The translations under genes were made by a program, and so were the position numbers. The notes beneath the pieces are model-generated. The model was not told the origin of the DNA and ran no database searches. It saw only the letters and a program-made list of their open reading frames with translations. Below, piece after piece: positions 1-7,676 of a stretch of DNA of 44,728 bases (positions are counted from its first letter, which is position 1; the number at the start of each line of letters is the position of its first letter). This DNA comes from DATEEG01 sp035525055 (GTDB lineage Bacteria; Actinomycetota; Acidimicrobiia; Spongiisociales; ZC4RG35), in assembly GCA_035525055.1 (NCBI GenBank), contig DATLEZ010000094.1:1-44728 (forward strand). The letters run 5' to 3'.

Positions 1-79
1 ATCCTTAGAGGAGCTGGACGATGAGTTGGCAGAACTGATCTGCATGGCCTACCAGTGGGGTTTGGTCGGTGCGAAATAG
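1..79 (+). CDS. C-terminal end of an unidentified protein (partial)
   Basis: An open frame enters from the left edge (codons begin at base 2) and stops at TAG 77-79. It encodes about 25 residues ending in MAYQWGLVGAK, with an acidic Leu/Glu-rich stretch before that. The piece is too short to assign to a family. It is called coding only because the frame is open and is followed by a typical intergenic region; it could be chance. Confidence 0.4.
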   Translation, partial: SLEELDDELAELICMAYQWGLVGAK

Positions 80-90
80 AAGGGGAGTTC

Positions 91-190
91 TGCGCGGTGC
101 GTTTGCGGGATGCGTTGGAAATCGCACACTATGCATCAGGCCCGATCCCGTTCTGAACGCACCTCGTACCACGCACACGCACCACGCATA
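91..190. repeat. Intergenic heptad-repeat inverted repeat (TGCGTGG / ACGCACC word)
   Basis: The right arm (157-190) is built of 7-nt words ACGCACC, TCGTACC, ACGCACC and ACGCATA, with one 6-nt unit. The left arm (91-117) carries the complementary words TGCGCGG, TGCGTTT and TGCGTTG. GGTGCGTTTGCG on the left pairs with CGCACACGCACC on the right with one mismatch, giving an imperfect long hairpin between the first partial gene and the DNA ligase. It may act as a terminator. It is the most degenerate of five loci with this architecture. Confidence 0.5.
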
Positions 191-201
191 ACCTGATCCT
201 C

Positions 202-1230
202 ATGACTTGGCCGTTCACACCTCCGATCGAAACCATGGAAGCAAAGGTCATGGAGGCCTGGCCGCCCGAGGGCAAGCTTGCCTACGCCTACGAACCAAAG
301 TGGGACGGATTCCGATCTGTTTCGTGGTCCGGGTCCGAGCCCCGACTTGATTCCCGAAATCAGAAACCACTCCTGCGCTACTTCCCGGAACTGACGACCG
401 CCCTGGCTCAGTTGCCGGAAGGCACCGTGGTCGATGGTGAAGTTGTGGTGGTGATCGACAATGTCACCGACTTCGACGCCCTCCAGCAACGGATCCACCC
501 GGCTGCTTCCCGGATCAAGATGCTCTCAGCTCGAACCCCGTCCCAACTCGTCGCCTTCGATCTTCTGGCGCTTCGAGGAGAAGACCTTCGAATGAGGCCC
601 TTTGCCGAAAGAAGGGAACGCTTGGTGGAACTGGCCTCGGGCCTCGGCGACTTCTGGAACCTGACTCCGTCTACAACCGAACAAGCCACTGCCAAGGCAT
701 GGTTCGATGAGTTCGAGTCGGCAGGTTGTGACGGGATCATCGCCAAGCAACTCGACCTTGCGTACGTCCATGGCAAGAGGGCGATGATCAAGATCAAACA
801 TCGACGAACTGCCGATTGCGTGGTCGGCGGATATCGAGAGCACAAGGATGGCGGGAAGATCGGGTCGCTCCTCCTGGGCCTCTACAACGGCAAGGGCGAG
901 CTTCACTTCATAGGCCACTGCTCGGGGTTTGGCGATGCCGACCGTGGGGAGATCTTTCGACGTTTTCAGGAACTTCGCGCCGACACCTCGTTTGGACAGG
1001 AAGCCCGGGCACCTGGCGGTATCAGCCGCTGGACGGGAGACAAGGATCTCACCTGGACTCCGATCGATCCGGGGGTGGTTGTTGAGATCAGCTACGACCA
1101 GCTTGAAGAAGGTCGGTTTCGACATGCGACCCGCTTCCATCGCTGGCGTCCGGACAAGGATCCGGCCTCGTGCACCTGGGATCAACTCGAGCGGCCCGAG
1201 GGCGTCGGTTTCGCCGAGATTGTCTCCTGA
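202..1230 (+). CDS. ligC: ATP-dependent DNA ligase, LigC type
   Basis: Predicted to seal nicks in duplex DNA using ATP via a lysyl-AMP intermediate, in the cytoplasm. The 342-residue protein has the nucleotidyltransferase signature EPKWDGFR with catalytic Lys33, motif Ia SRN at 51-53, motif III DGE at 78-80, motif IV DGIIAK at 177-182 and motif V KIK at 197-199. An OB-fold follows from about residue 205, with the late RFRHATRFHRWRPDK stretch typical of this group. Length and motif order match mycobacterial LigC (about 358 residues). There is no polymerase or phosphoesterase domain, so it is not a full LigD, and no Ku gene is adjacent. LigC proteins are linked to repair rather than replication. 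The next gene follows after about 60 bp on the same strand. Confidence 0.92.
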   Translation: MTWPFTPPIETMEAKVMEAWPPEGKLAYAYEPKWDGFRSVSWSGSEPRLDSRNQKPLLRYFPELTTALAQLPEGTVVDGEVVVVIDNVTDFDALQQRIHPAASRIKMLSARTPSQLVAFDLLALRGEDLRMRPFAERRERLVELASGLGDFWNLTPSTTEQATAKAWFDEFESAGCDGIIAKQLDLAYVHGKRAMIKIKHRRTADCVVGGYREHKDGGKIGSLLLGLYNGKGELHFIGHCSGFGDADRGEIFRRFQELRADTSFGQEARAPGGISRWTGDKDLTWTPIDPGVVVEISYDQLEEGRFRHATRFHRWRPDKDPASCTWDQLERPEGVGFAEIVS

Positions 1231-1288
1231 CGCGGATCTCGCGACCTGATCGGTGCGTGGGATGCACCGCTGAGCTGATAAAAACGAC

Positions 1289-2092
1289 GTGATGAAGGTC
1301 TTACGGGAAACCTGGGATCACTTCGGAGCGATCAGGGGTGGCACGCTGGCTGCGGCCATTTCCTATCGGGCTCTCTTCGCGCTGGCTCCTCTGCTGGTGG
1401 TGGCGGTGGCAGTTGCCGGTGCCATCTTCGGTGAGGATGCGGCCAACGGAGAGCTGGCCGTCCAACTTCAACGTGCCCTGGGAACTGAGATTGCAGCGGC
1501 AGTCGAAGAGCTCGTGATAAGCGCCGGCGATTCCCAATCGGCGGGTTGGATCGGAGCCCTCGTCTTCATCTGGGCCGGCAGCGGCCTGTTCGTCGAGGTC
1601 CAGGGCGCACTGCGCGTGATCTATGACATCGCTCCCGAGAGATTGCAGGGGTTCTGGAGCGCGGTCCTTCGTCGCCTGGTAACCGTTGCTGCCGTCGTCG
1701 CCAGCGCTCTAATGCTGGCGGTAACGGTCGCGGGTGCTACCGCCGCCGCATGGCTGCGGGCCGAGTGGGCGCAGCGGGGGGTGGGTTGGCTGATTTCGGC
1801 GGCGGTGCTCATCGGTGGGTTGGCCTTTGCATTCCGGTACCTGACGATCGAGCGGCCGCCCTGGCGGTTCGTTCTCCTCGGAGCCCTGGCCACGTCGGTG
1901 GCAGTCCTCGTAGCTGGTTGGGGGGTGGGTGTGTTTATAGCCAGGGGCGGCGGAGGCGGAGCTTCGGGCGTAGCCGGAAGCCTCGTGGCGGTGCTGCTGG
2001 CGGTGTACGTGCTCGCGATCGTCGTCCTCTTCGGGGCAACTCTGACCCGGACCGCCGCTGCGGAAGCCGATCGGAACCTCTCTAGGCTTTGA
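1289..2092 (+). CDS. YihY/BrkB family integral membrane protein
   Basis: A 267-residue membrane protein of the YihY/virulence factor BrkB family (once mis-named RNase BN). Several hydrophobic segments are visible, including residues about 33-47, 87-100, 127-150, 160-177, 190-213 and 228-250, consistent with six helices. The N-terminal GGTLAAAISYRALFALAPLL stretch is the family signature. Function is unestablished; transport or permeability roles have been suggested for relatives. The start is GTG 1289, immediately followed by ATG 1292, and either could be used. The gene ends 3 bp before the next ATG, so the two are probably co-translated. Confidence 0.88.
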   Translation: MMKVLRETWDHFGAIRGGTLAAAISYRALFALAPLLVVAVAVAGAIFGEDAANGELAVQLQRALGTEIAAAVEELVISAGDSQSAGWIGALVFIWAGSGLFVEVQGALRVIYDIAPERLQGFWSAVLRRLVTVAAVVASALMLAVTVAGATAAAWLRAEWAQRGVGWLISAAVLIGGLAFAFRYLTIERPPWRFVLLGALATSVAVLVAGWGVGVFIARGGGGGASGVAGSLVAVLLAVYVLAIVVLFGATLTRTAAAEADRNLSRL

Positions 2093-2095
2093 TCA

Positions 2096-2662
2096 ATGGC
2101 AATCGACATCGCCGGCTTCGTCACAGACCTGAAGGACCATGCCATCGAGCATGGTTTTCATGTTCACGACGAGCGCCATTTCATGGAGACCTACTCGCTC
2201 CGCCAATCGTGGGAGGTCGACCTTCATCCGGAAGATGCGTGCGGCGGACCGCTCGACCTCCATCTCAGCCTCGACGTCGAGCCACGGGTGGTCCTCTCTC
2301 TCCAAGATCGACTCGATGCCATGGCCGATGACTGGGAAGAACCCGAGGATCTGTATCGGCTCGACCTCTATTTCAACTGGCAGTTGCCGAGCCTGGCCAA
2401 CCCACCCGACCTGCTGGTGGTCGGAACCGACCTGGCCGGTGTCGGCGGCGTCGACCTCCCGATCAAAGTCGCAGCTGCTGAATCGATCGCCTCGATCACT
2501 GATGCCTCGGAGCGCACCGTGCAGGTGGTGGGCCAATGCCAGGTCTCTCTGGTCGACGTCCTGATGGGCCGCGAGCAGCTCTGCGAAGAACTGGACCGGG
2601 CCAAAGCAGTCTCCGAGTACCTGTTGGACCGGTTGACCGGCTGGATGGAGCCAGCCGGGTAG
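2096..2662 (+). CDS. Conserved-looking protein of unknown function, coupled to the BrkB gene
   Basis: A soluble, acidic 188-residue protein with no signal peptide or membrane segment. It is rich in Asp and Leu, with alternating hydrophobic residues that suggest a beta-rich fold (for example LDLHLSLDVEPRVVLSL and LYRLDLYFNW), then a helical C-terminus from about residue 155. I do not recognise the family. Its start lies 3 bp after the BrkB stop, which indicates translational coupling and perhaps a related role at the membrane. Its stop lies inside a terminator-like hairpin shared with the convergent lacI-type gene. Confidence 0.75.
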   Translation: MAIDIAGFVTDLKDHAIEHGFHVHDERHFMETYSLRQSWEVDLHPEDACGGPLDLHLSLDVEPRVVLSLQDRLDAMADDWEEPEDLYRLDLYFNWQLPSLANPPDLLVVGTDLAGVGGVDLPIKVAAAESIASITDASERTVQVVGQCQVSLVDVLMGREQLCEELDRAKAVSEYLLDRLTGWMEPAG

Positions 2663-2692
2663 CACCCGTCGACTCACACCAACACGGGTGCT
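2661..2692. terminator. Bidirectional hairpin terminator between convergent genes
   Basis: A perfect 9-bp inverted repeat, AGCACCCGT (2661-2669) and ACGGGTGCT (2684-2692), with a 14-nt loop. It sits between and partly over the stop codons of the 188-residue gene (TAG 2660-2662) and the convergent LacI gene (stop 2674-2676). There is no clear T tract, so Rho-independent action is inferred from position and symmetry. Confidence 0.55.
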
Positions 2693-3672
2693 GTGCTCTC
2701 TCCGATCACCAGCTCCGGGGTGAACATGTGGAGGCCGGCTCCATAGCGCCCGTACATCTGATCCATCAGAAGCTCGACGACGGTTCCTGCCATCCGTCCC
2801 ACTGGTTGGCGAAAGGTCGTCAACGGGGGATTGGTGTGGGCAGTGATCGGCGTCCCGTCGAAACCGACGACCGAGATGTCGACCGGGACGTCCTTGCCCC
2901 AGGCTCTGACGCCGGCGATGGCTCCCAGTGCCATCAAGTCGCCGCCGGTAACGACCGCGGTGGCCCCGGCCTCGAGCAACTTGGCGACTCCGGCGCGACC
3001 CCCTTCGATGGTGAAGAGCGTCTCGGAGATCAGACTCTCATCCGTGCGAATCGATCGTTCGCGCAATCCGGCCTGCCAACCACTGATGAAGAGATCGGCA
3101 CTCCAATAGCGCCTCGGTCCGACCAAGCATCCGATCCGCCGATGCCCTAGGTCGACGAGGTGGCGTATGGCGGCGGCACCCGCCGCAACAAGGTCAACCG
3201 AAACGGCCGGGACCGGGCAGTCCTTGCCCATGCCGTTGACAAGTACCACCGGCAGACCCTTGTCTCGAAGGATCTCGTACGGCGTGAAGTCGAGGTTGAT
3301 CTGGCTGTAGCGGCCGTTGATCACTACCACCCCGGCGGCGTCGGCATTGAGAAAGTGGTCGAGGTAGTCCTGTTCATTGACGGTCTCGGAAGTGGACGGG
3401 CACACCATCGCCATGAGCCCGTGCCGAACCATTCGAGCCTCGATGGCTTCGGCCAGGTGCGGGAAGATCGGGTTCTCGAGTTCGGGGGTGATGACGCCCA
3501 CCACCCCGGTCCCTCCCCGCGCCGGCGACTCTTGATATCCGAGCTCGGCGGCCACGCTGAGTACCTGGCGTCTGGTCTCCGAAGAGACCCCTGGGCGCCC
3601 GTTCAGGACCCTGCTTACGGTGGCAAGCGAAACGCCGGTCCGGTCGGAAACTAGTTGAAGCCGTGGCCGCAT
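2674..3672 (-). CDS. LacI-family transcriptional regulator of the maltodextrin locus
   Basis: A 332-residue DNA-binding regulator. Residues 1-50 form the LacI helix-turn-helix (GVSLATVSRVLNGRPGVS, then ETRRQVL..AAELGY, including the hinge helix), followed by a periplasmic-binding-protein-like effector domain (GVITPELENPIFPHLAEAIE, later DISVVGFDGTPIT). The frame is open upstream to 3840, but the extra 56 residues are low-complexity and unlike the family, so ATG 3672 is chosen. It is divergent from malE, with several TTTGC/GCAAA elements in between, so it probably represses the mal operon and itself until an alpha-glucan-derived sugar binds. The effector is inferred from context only. Confidence 0.9.
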   Translation of the reverse strand: MRPRLQLVSDRTGVSLATVSRVLNGRPGVSSETRRQVLSVAAELGYQESPARGGTGVVGVITPELENPIFPHLAEAIEARMVRHGLMAMVCPSTSETVNEQDYLDHFLNADAAGVVVINGRYSQINLDFTPYEILRDKGLPVVLVNGMGKDCPVPAVSVDLVAAGAAAIRHLVDLGHRRIGCLVGPRRYWSADLFISGWQAGLRERSIRTDESLISETLFTIEGGRAGVAKLLEAGATAVVTGGDLMALGAIAGVRAWGKDVPVDISVVGFDGTPITAHTNPPLTTFRQPVGRMAGTVVELLMDQMYGRYGAGLHMFTPELVIGESTAPVLV

Positions 3673-3735
3673 TTGCGTAAGCGTAGCCAGTGATTTGCAA
3701 CCTCTGTCACAATATTTGCGCAAACTTGTTGCAAA
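3672..3735. promoter_or_regulatory. Cluster of LacI-type operator half-sites upstream of malE
   Basis: Between the divergent regulator and malE lie TTTGCGTAA (3672-3680), TTTGCAAC (3694-3701), the perfect palindrome TTTGCGCAAA (3715-3724) and GTTGCAAA (3728-3735). TTTGCAAC and GTTGCAAA are exact inverted repeats of each other. GCAA-N5-TTGC at 3720-3732 is a further dyad. LacI/MalR-type regulators bind palindromes with TTGC-like half-sites, so this is the likely control region for both directions. Binding is inferred. Confidence 0.55.
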
Positions 3736-3765
3736 GAAATCCCGGGGGTGGTTAGATGGCTGAGA

Positions 3766-3871
3766 GGCGGAAGGGCATCGTGCCCCCGTCCCATTAGAAG
3801 GCGGAAGGGCACCGGCCCCCCGCCCATTAAGAGGAGGCATGGGCTTCCTCCCAAATCAGGAGGAATCAATC
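3766..3871 (+). promoter_or_regulatory. malE leader: 34-bp tandem duplication and competing Shine-Dalgarno hairpins
   Basis: Two imperfect 34-bp units occur in tandem (3766-3799 and 3800-3833), each starting GGCGGAAGGGCA and ending around CCCATTA. Each folds into a small hairpin: GGGCA-tcg-TGCCC (3773-3785) and GGGC-accg-GCCC (3807-3818). Downstream, TTCCTCC (3845-3851) can pair with GGAGGAA (3859-3865), which contains the malE ribosome-binding site. The same segment can instead pair with GAGGAGG at 3831-3837. These mutually exclusive pairings resemble a riboswitch or attenuation expression platform. No known riboswitch consensus is recognised. Confidence 0.45.
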
Positions 3872-5152
3872 GTGAAGCGACATTCATTGTCGCTCCTCGC
3901 TGTCCTGGTTTTGGTGCTCGCCGCCTGCGGAGGCGGCGCGGACACCACGACCACAGCAGGGGCTACCACCACAACCGCCGCCGCGACGACTACTACCGCA
4001 GAAGCAACTACCACGACAGCTGGAGAAGTGATCGAACTTCTGGTCTGGGCCGACGAGGATCGCACGTCGGTTGTTCAGGAAGTCGCCGCCGCCTTCACCG
4101 AGGCAACCGGCGTCGTTGTAACGGTCGAGACCAAGGAATTCGGAGACATCCGCGACCAGATGGGAACTGCCGGGCCTGCCGGCGAAGGCGCCGACGTTTT
4201 TGTTGGTGCCCATGACTGGACCGGCCAGCTTGTGGCCGATGGGGTTGCCGAGCCGATCGATCTCGGTAGCGCCGCTGGTGACTTCGAGCAGGTCGCTCTT
4301 GACGCTTTCAGCTTCGGCGGGTCCCTGTACGCAGTCCCCTACGCGACCGAAGCCATTGCCTTCTACTACAACACCGACCTAGTGCCTGAGCCCCCCGCCA
4401 CCTTCGAAGAGATCGCAGATATCTGCGGCGCGCTCGAGGGCGTGGAAAACTGCGTGGGCGTCCCCGGCGGCGGCGACGGCCCCGACGCCTATCACAACTA
4501 CCCGTTCGTGTCGGCCCTGGGCGGATACATCTTCGCCTACGACTCTGCGACCGGCTACGACCCGACTGATGTCGGTCTTGACAGCGAGGGTGCCATCGCC
4601 GGCATCACGTTTCTTCAGGAGCAGGTAGACGCCGGTGTCATAGGCGCAGTCAATGGCGACACAGCCAAGGCCCTCTTCCTGGAAGGTACCGAGCCGTTCT
4701 TCCTGAGCGGTCCGTGGCAGCTGACCGACTTCTCGGCCCAGGACACTGTCAACTGGAGCGTTGCCAAGATTCCAACCATCGGTGGAAACTCGCCGGCTCC
4801 ATTTGTGGGTGCGCAGGGCTTCTTCCTGTCGGCGTTCTCGGAGAACAAGGTAGTGGCCCAGTCCTTCCTCTTGGACTACATCGCAACCCAGGAAGCTCAG
4901 CAGGCCCTGTACGACGCCGATCCCCGGAACCCCGCCTTCACGGCGGTGCTCGACGGCCTGGCCGACGACCCGATCGCAGCGACGTTCGCTGCGTCGGCGG
5001 CCGACGGCAATCCCATGCCCAACATCGCCGAGATGGGTGCGGTGTGGGGACCGCTCGGCGAGCAGCTCCAGCTGGTTCGCAACGGTGAGCTCGATGCTGC
5101 CGAAGCCATGACCTCGGCTGCCACCGCGGTGCGCGAGGCCGTCGCCGGCTGA
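3872..5152 (+). CDS. malE: Maltodextrin-type ABC transporter substrate-binding lipoprotein
   Basis: A 426-residue extracellular lipoprotein that would capture maltose or maltodextrin and deliver it to MalFG. It has a signal peptide with lipobox LAAC (Cys19), then a Thr-rich spacer (about residues 25-48), then a family 1 solute-binding fold: IELLVWADEDR, AVPYATEAIAFYYNTDLVPEPPATFEE, FLSGPWQL and a C-terminal helical lobe. GTG 3872 is chosen because AGGAGG lies at 3858-3863; an in-frame ATG at 3839 would add 11 residues ahead of the signal peptide. It is followed by malF after a strong hairpin. The sugar specificity is inferred from the adjacent amylases. Confidence 0.9.
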   Translation: MKRHSLSLLAVLVLVLAACGGGADTTTTAGATTTTAAATTTTAEATTTTAGEVIELLVWADEDRTSVVQEVAAAFTEATGVVVTVETKEFGDIRDQMGTAGPAGEGADVFVGAHDWTGQLVADGVAEPIDLGSAAGDFEQVALDAFSFGGSLYAVPYATEAIAFYYNTDLVPEPPATFEEIADICGALEGVENCVGVPGGGDGPDAYHNYPFVSALGGYIFAYDSATGYDPTDVGLDSEGAIAGITFLQEQVDAGVIGAVNGDTAKALFLEGTEPFFLSGPWQLTDFSAQDTVNWSVAKIPTIGGNSPAPFVGAQGFFLSAFSENKVVAQSFLLDYIATQEAQQALYDADPRNPAFTAVLDGLADDPIAATFAASAADGNPMPNIAEMGAVWGPLGEQLQLVRNGELDAAEAMTSAATAVREAVAG

Positions 5153-5170
5153 TTCCGATACTCTCGCACG

Positions 5171-6790
5171 ATGACTACCGGAGAAGGCAGGGAATCCAGA
5201 TCCCTGCCTTCTCCGCGTTCTCTGTCAGGGGGAGTGATCCGGTTTGTTGCGGTGGCTGTGATTGACGCCCTACTAGCCCTGGCCGTCCCTGCCCTGGTCG
5301 CGGTCGAATCGTGGACCCTTCTGATTCTTCTGGGAGTGGTAGCGGTGATGGTCAACTGGGCCTACCTGTCTCCCCGGGCCCGAGCGCTTCGCTGGCTTAC
5401 ACCCGGCCTCGTGTTCATGCTCCTGTTCCTGGTCTGGCCGCTGGTCTACACCGCCTACATATCCCTCACCAACTACCAGACCGGCAACATCCTCTCCAAG
5501 CAGCAGGTGATCGACCAGTTCGAGCGCCAGGTGCTCCAGAGTTCCGAAGCCGGGGTAAGCCTCACGCTCGAGGTTTATCGGGACGACTCCGGCCAACTCG
5601 CTTTTCTGGTCACCGACCCTGACGGAGTCTCATATTTCGGGGTGCCGCGACAACAATCTGATGAGCCCTCGGCCGAGCCCCTTTCGGATCCGGCCACGCT
5701 CGGCGGCACCGACGCAGATGGGGACGGCGTCTTCGACCAGATAGGTGATTTCGCTTTCGTTCCTCCTCTCGGCCGTTTCCAACTGGCCAACCAACTCGAG
5801 AGCCTGGTTCTCGACATTCCCGGGCGCGGGGTTGCTCAGGTCCAGACCACTTCATCCGCCCGGCTGGTGGTTGGGGGTAAGCGCTACACCTATGACCCCG
5901 AGACCGACACCCTCTTCGACGCTCTAAGGAACACTACCTGCGTGGCCGAGGAAGGGAACTTCGTATGTGATGGAACCAAGATCGATCCCGGCTGGCGCAC
6001 AAGTGTCGGGTTTCGCAATTACCTCGAGATCTTCAGTGATCGCCAGTTGCGGTCACCTTTTCTCAAGGTCTTCGTGTGGAACTTCTTGTTCGCTGCCCTT
6101 TCCGTGTTGTTCACTTTTGCTGCCGGTCTGATCCTCGCCAACGCTCTTCAGGATGACCGTCTCCGGGGTCGGGCCTTCTATAGGTCGTTGTTCATCATCC
6201 CCTACGCCATTCCAGCCTTCATCTCGATCATCATCTGGAGGGGTCTACTCAACGACCAGATCGGCCCGGTCAACCAGATGCTCGACTCAATCGGGATCGG
6301 CAGCATCCCCTGGCTCCTCCACCCCACCTGGGCCAAGGTGTCGATGCTCCTGGTCAATACTTGGCTGGGCTTCCCCTATATGTTTCTGATCTGCTCCGGG
6401 GCACTGCAGGCTGTCCCCGGGGAACTGAAGGAGGCTGCCCGGGTCGATGGGGCCGGACCAGGAAGGGTGTTCAGGACGATCACTCTTCCGCTTCTGCTGG
6501 TGTCAACTGCTCCGCTGCTGATCGGGTCCTTCGGTTTCAATTTCAACAACTTCGTTCTCCCGTTCTTGCTGACCAACGGTGGACCACCAGTACCTGGGGC
6601 TACCGTGCCTGTGGGAGAAACCGACATTCTGATCACGTTCACCTTCGACCTGGCTATCAGCTCTGGGCGAGGAAACAGGTTTGCCCTCGGAGCGGCGATC
6701 GTCGTGATGATCTTCCTCATCGTGGCTGTGATCGCAGCCTTCAGTTTCCGTTTCACCAGGCGCTTGGAGGAGGTCTACGGCAATGTCTGA
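5171..6790 (+). CDS. malF: Maltodextrin-type ABC transporter permease MalF
   Basis: A 539-residue inner-membrane permease. Three hydrophobic segments lie before residue 100. A large extracytoplasmic insert follows (about 100-275, equivalent to the MalF P2 loop), then the conserved permease core. The EAA loop is at 421 (EAARVDGAGPGRVF), where the ATPase docks. The insert holds a calcium-loop-like DADGDGVFD (181-189). The start is uncertain: ATG 5171 lacks a visible ribosome-binding site, and codons 4-15 form a perfect 15-bp hairpin. GTG 5234 is a possible later start just after the hydrophilic leader. The gene overlaps malG by 8 bp. Confidence 0.9.
   Translation: MTTGEGRESRSLPSPRSLSGGVIRFVAVAVIDALLALAVPALVAVESWTLLILLGVVAVMVNWAYLSPRARALRWLTPGLVFMLLFLVWPLVYTAYISLTNYQTGNILSKQQVIDQFERQVLQSSEAGVSLTLEVYRDDSGQLAFLVTDPDGVSYFGVPRQQSDEPSAEPLSDPATLGGTDADGDGVFDQIGDFAFVPPLGRFQLANQLESLVLDIPGRGVAQVQTTSSARLVVGGKRYTYDPETDTLFDALRNTTCVAEEGNFVCDGTKIDPGWRTSVGFRNYLEIFSDRQLRSPFLKVFVWNFLFAALSVLFTFAAGLILANALQDDRLRGRAFYRSLFIIPYAIPAFISIIIWRGLLNDQIGPVNQMLDSIGIGSIPWLLHPTWAKVSMLLVNTWLGFPYMFLICSGALQAVPGELKEAARVDGAGPGRVFRTITLPLLLVSTAPLLIGSFGFNFNNFVLPFLLTNGGPPVPGATVPVGETDILITFTFDLAISSGRGNRFALGAAIVVMIFLIVAVIAAFSFRFTRRLEEVYGNV
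5179..5215 (+). promoter_or_regulatory. Strong hairpin at the malE-malF junction
   Basis: CGGAGAAGGCAGGGA (5179-5193) and its exact complement TCCCTGCCTTCTCCG (5201-5215) form a perfect 15-bp stem with a 7-nt loop, 26 bp after the malE stop. No T tract follows. Such intercistronic stems after binding-protein genes often stabilise the upstream mRNA or reduce read-through, giving more MalE than MalF. If malF truly starts at 5171, the stem is inside its coding sequence. Confidence 0.7.
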
Positions 6791-7676
6791 GACGCCCCCG
6801 GCGACCAAGCCGAATCGCCTTTCCCCTGGGCGGTGGATGCGAGAGTTGGGATGGCGCCACGTGGTTGCATGGATCGGAATTCTCTTTGCTATGTACCCGG
6901 TGGCTTGGATCGTCTCGTCCTCTTTCAACCGCGTGCAGTCGCTGGTGGCGGCCCGCCTGATCCCACGACAGGTCACGACCGACAACTTCACTTCGCTGTT
7001 CGATAGTGAGACCACTCCGTTCGCAGACTGGATCGTCAACTCGTACAAGGTCGCCCTGGCGGCCGCCGTGCTCAACGTGTTGCTGGCGGCCCTCGCCTCT
7101 TTTGCCTTCAGTCGGATGAAGTTCCGGGGTCGGCGGGCCGGTCTTCTGGCTCTGCTCCTGATCCAGGTCTTCCCCCAGTTCCTTGGATTCATCGCGCTGT
7201 TCCTCCTGGCCCAGCAGGTCGGGGACGTATTTTCCGCAGCGGGACTTGGCACCCATCTATTCCTGATCATGGTTTATCTCGGTGGAGCGATCGGGTTCAA
7301 CGTATTCCTCATCAAGGGCTTCATGGACACGATCCCTGTCAGCCTCGACGAGTCGGCCAAGGTCGACGGTGCTGGCCCCTTCCAGATCTTCTGGCGGATT
7401 GTGTTCCCGCTCTCCCGTCCGGTGCTGGCCGTGATATTCATCATCACGTTTACCAACTTGTTCGCCGAGTACATCCTGGCGGCGACCCTCCTCACATCTA
7501 CTAAGAACTTCACATTGGCCGTCGGGTTGCAGCTATTCGTGTCTTCTGAGTATTCAGCCAAATGGGGGAACATCGCCGCCGCTGCTTTGATCGGGGCGGC
7601 TCCGATCGTTCTTACCTTCCTCGTCGCCCAGAAGCAGATCATCGGAGGCTTGACTCAAGGCGCCGTCAAAGGCTGA
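6783..7676 (+). CDS. malG: Maltodextrin-type ABC transporter permease MalG
   Basis: A 297-residue inner-membrane permease that pairs with MalF. It has an N-terminal transmembrane helix (about 28-45), a short extracytoplasmic segment, and a five-helix core with the EAA loop beginning at 190 (ESAKVDGAGPFQIFWRIVFPLSRP). ATG 6783 overlaps the end of malF by 8 bp, implying coupled translation. Its TGA (7674-7676) overlaps the next ATG. No ATPase gene accompanies the transporter. In actinobacteria a shared MsiK-type ATPase often serves several sugar importers; that it does so here is an inference. Confidence 0.93.
   Translation: MSETPPATKPNRLSPGRWMRELGWRHVVAWIGILFAMYPVAWIVSSSFNRVQSLVAARLIPRQVTTDNFTSLFDSETTPFADWIVNSYKVALAAAVLNVLLAALASFAFSRMKFRGRRAGLLALLLIQVFPQFLGFIALFLLAQQVGDVFSAAGLGTHLFLIMVYLGGAIGFNVFLIKGFMDTIPVSLDESAKVDGAGPFQIFWRIVFPLSRPVLAVIFIITFTNLFAEYILAATLLTSTKNFTLAVGLQLFVSSEYSAKWGNIAAAALIGAAPIVLTFLVAQKQIIGGLTQGAVKG

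Noticed and set aside
202..2662. Non-homologous end-joining operon (LigD/Ku)
   Set aside because: The ligase lacks polymerase and phosphoesterase domains, and the next genes are a YihY/BrkB protein and an unknown protein, not Ku.
3750..3833. tRNA-Ser-like start (GATGGCTGAGAGGC) in the malE leader
   Set aside because: The D-arm-like resemblance is not followed by an anticodon stem, T-arm consensus or acceptor pairing; the rest is a 34-bp tandem repeat.
3941..4020. Thr-codon repeats in lipoprotein linkers as DNA repeats or recombination sites
   Set aside because: The low-complexity ACC/ACT/ACG runs after lipobox cysteines recur in most lipoproteins here and are explained by flexible Thr-rich spacers.
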